A stretch of DNA of 64,000 bases from Holacanthus passer (lineage: Eukaryota > Chordata > Actinopteri > Pomacanthidae). Under the pieces are notes generated by a model. That model worked only from the letters and a program-made list of their open reading frames with translations, did no database searches and was not told the origin of the DNA. Location: NCBI GenBank assembly GCA_025331565.1, contig JAFREQ010000063.1:744001-808000 (forward strand), read 5' to 3'. Positions 62,891-64,000 of this stretch are shown here, piece after piece (the first letter of the stretch is position 1; each line of letters begins with the position of its first letter). Made by a program: the position numbers and the translations under genes.

Positions 62891-62941
62891 TGCCACTTTC
62901 ATGCACCGAGCTCACAAAGTGGTGCCACTTTCACACACCGA
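62891..62941 (+). repeat. Two-copy direct repeat, 19 bp, 32 bp apart
   Basis: tgccactttcatgcaccga (62891-62909) and tgccactttcacacaccga (62923-62941) differ at two positions, a small local duplication. Confidence 0.8.
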
Positions 62942-64000
62942 CGCAAGCCAATGAATCCACACCAACTGTGCAGTAACGCTTAGCGCACAATTGAGGTTGG
63001 CGTGAAATGTCCAGACAAGATACAGGCACGCTCGCATTTCTGATACTGGCACAGATGCCCTCGTACTGGTTTACAGAGACAAGTGCACACACGCCGTCAG
63101 AGAAGAGCCCGAACCATGAAGAGCACTTCACAATATCGATAAAAAAAGAAGCAACAAGGAAAAAAAGGCATCGGACGCGCTCTTAATTCCTGAATGTGTA
63201 ATCGCCGAGGTCACACAGTGCGGTACGTATACAGGAGCACATAACTGAAGACTGCTATAGCCTGTGAAGAATTATTCATGGTCTAAAGCATCAGTCCCAC
63301 AGGGAACATTAAATATAAATTTATGTGTGCCGCTCAGTCTGACCCACTTTGGAGGATCCAGCAACTGCTGCCACAGAAGCGGCTTTTGGCTCCTCCTCAG
63401 TACCAAAAGGACTGCTGCCACTACAAAGCCCCCCTTTGATTAACCTCGCTGCCAAAAGGCGACTACCATATGACTCCTGCATTTCTCTGGTTGGAGCAAG
63501 ACTGAGAACAAAACACTGAGAAAATAAGTAGCCAGCAAAGAGTACAAAGTGTGGACAACAGTGAATCTAAAAGTCTATGGTTGCATTTCAACACAGATTT
63601 GCAGCATTGAACACGTTCCCAGGTTCGGGTCTGACCAGATGGCCATCATCGCAGGAGTGAAATTTAGCTCTGGATCGTGAGGAGGAGTGATAGGTCTTGG
63701 AAATGATGCCGATTGTAAACATTTGCAATCTTGTCCTTGGGAGCCAAGACACAAATTAATATTTCATCTAGTGGCAGGATAATATGACACATTTGAGGTA
63801 TGCTGGAGAGCGCGGCCTCCTCTGAATGCATGACTCGCTGTCTCATATGTAGGTTTTTTTGTTTTTTCATGCCGTAAGTTTTCGTGATGGAGTTGCTTCA
63901 TGAAAATAGCTCGAGGACGGTGCCAAAAGAGACGAAAATGGCCGAACAACATGACTGAAGAGTTGGACGAGAAAAACTGTTAACAATCACGTTCTAATTT
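62942..64000. other. Unique non-coding DNA to the window end
   Basis: No gene is seen. Small overlapping minus frames near 63664-63952 have no motifs. Confidence 0.5.

Noticed and set aside
1..64000. tRNA or tRNA-derived SINE (B-box gttcgaatcc-like)
   Set aside because: No convincing B-box with an A-box at proper spacing was seen on reading. A tRNAscan-SE run would be decisive.
1..64000. Known conserved miRNAs (let-7, miR-9, miR-124, miR-137, miR-218 and similar)
   Set aside because: I looked for their mature sequences by eye and found no match.

Overview
The window looks like nuclear DNA of a teleost fish, most likely a percomorph. The case rests on repeats rather than genes: several short non-autonomous elements and LINE 3' ends match, from memory, families common in percomorph genomes, and (CA)n/(GT)n microsatellites are frequent. 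Base composition is AT-leaning and there is no sign of bacterial gene organisation. I found no convincing protein-coding gene, tRNA, rRNA or CRISPR. The longest open frames (155 to 167 codons) are no longer than chance predicts for 64 kb read in six frames, and none has a domain I recognise. The stretch is best read as a gene desert or part of a very long intron.

Layout. 1-9.6 kb is unique DNA with three copies of percomorph interspersed repeats (2.0-2.6, 3.7 and 6.4-6.6 kb). 9.6-18.7 kb is the most repeat-rich part: a MITE half (11.5 kb), a 469-bp element whose ends begin with the same inverted hexamer (13.5-14.0 kb), two LINE fragments (15.1 and 16.0-16.5 kb) and microsatellites. 21.1-23.05 kb holds the most interesting cluster: a regulatory-looking block, an exon-like segment with strong splice sites, a near-perfect hairpin and the strongest CpG island in the window. 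25-31 kb is repeat-poor, with several blocks that look like conserved non-coding elements. 37 and 42.6 kb carry further CpG-rich islets. 40.5, 43.1-43.5 and 45.2-45.5 kb are non-autonomous DNA transposons. 47-55 kb is mostly unique DNA with simple repeats. 55.3-57.8 kb holds a LINE 3' end, a probable LTR-like remnant and a hAT-type terminus. 57.8-64 kb is unique, with a regulatory-looking block at 62.5-62.9 kb.

No gene pathway can be described. The working interpretation is a regulatory landscape, possibly for a developmental gene outside the window, with an undescribed non-coding transcript possible at 21.6-23.0 kb. Repeat families were recognised from memory, and the regulatory-block calls are inferences that need alignment to other fish genomes. 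I saw no clear evidence of a new biological system.
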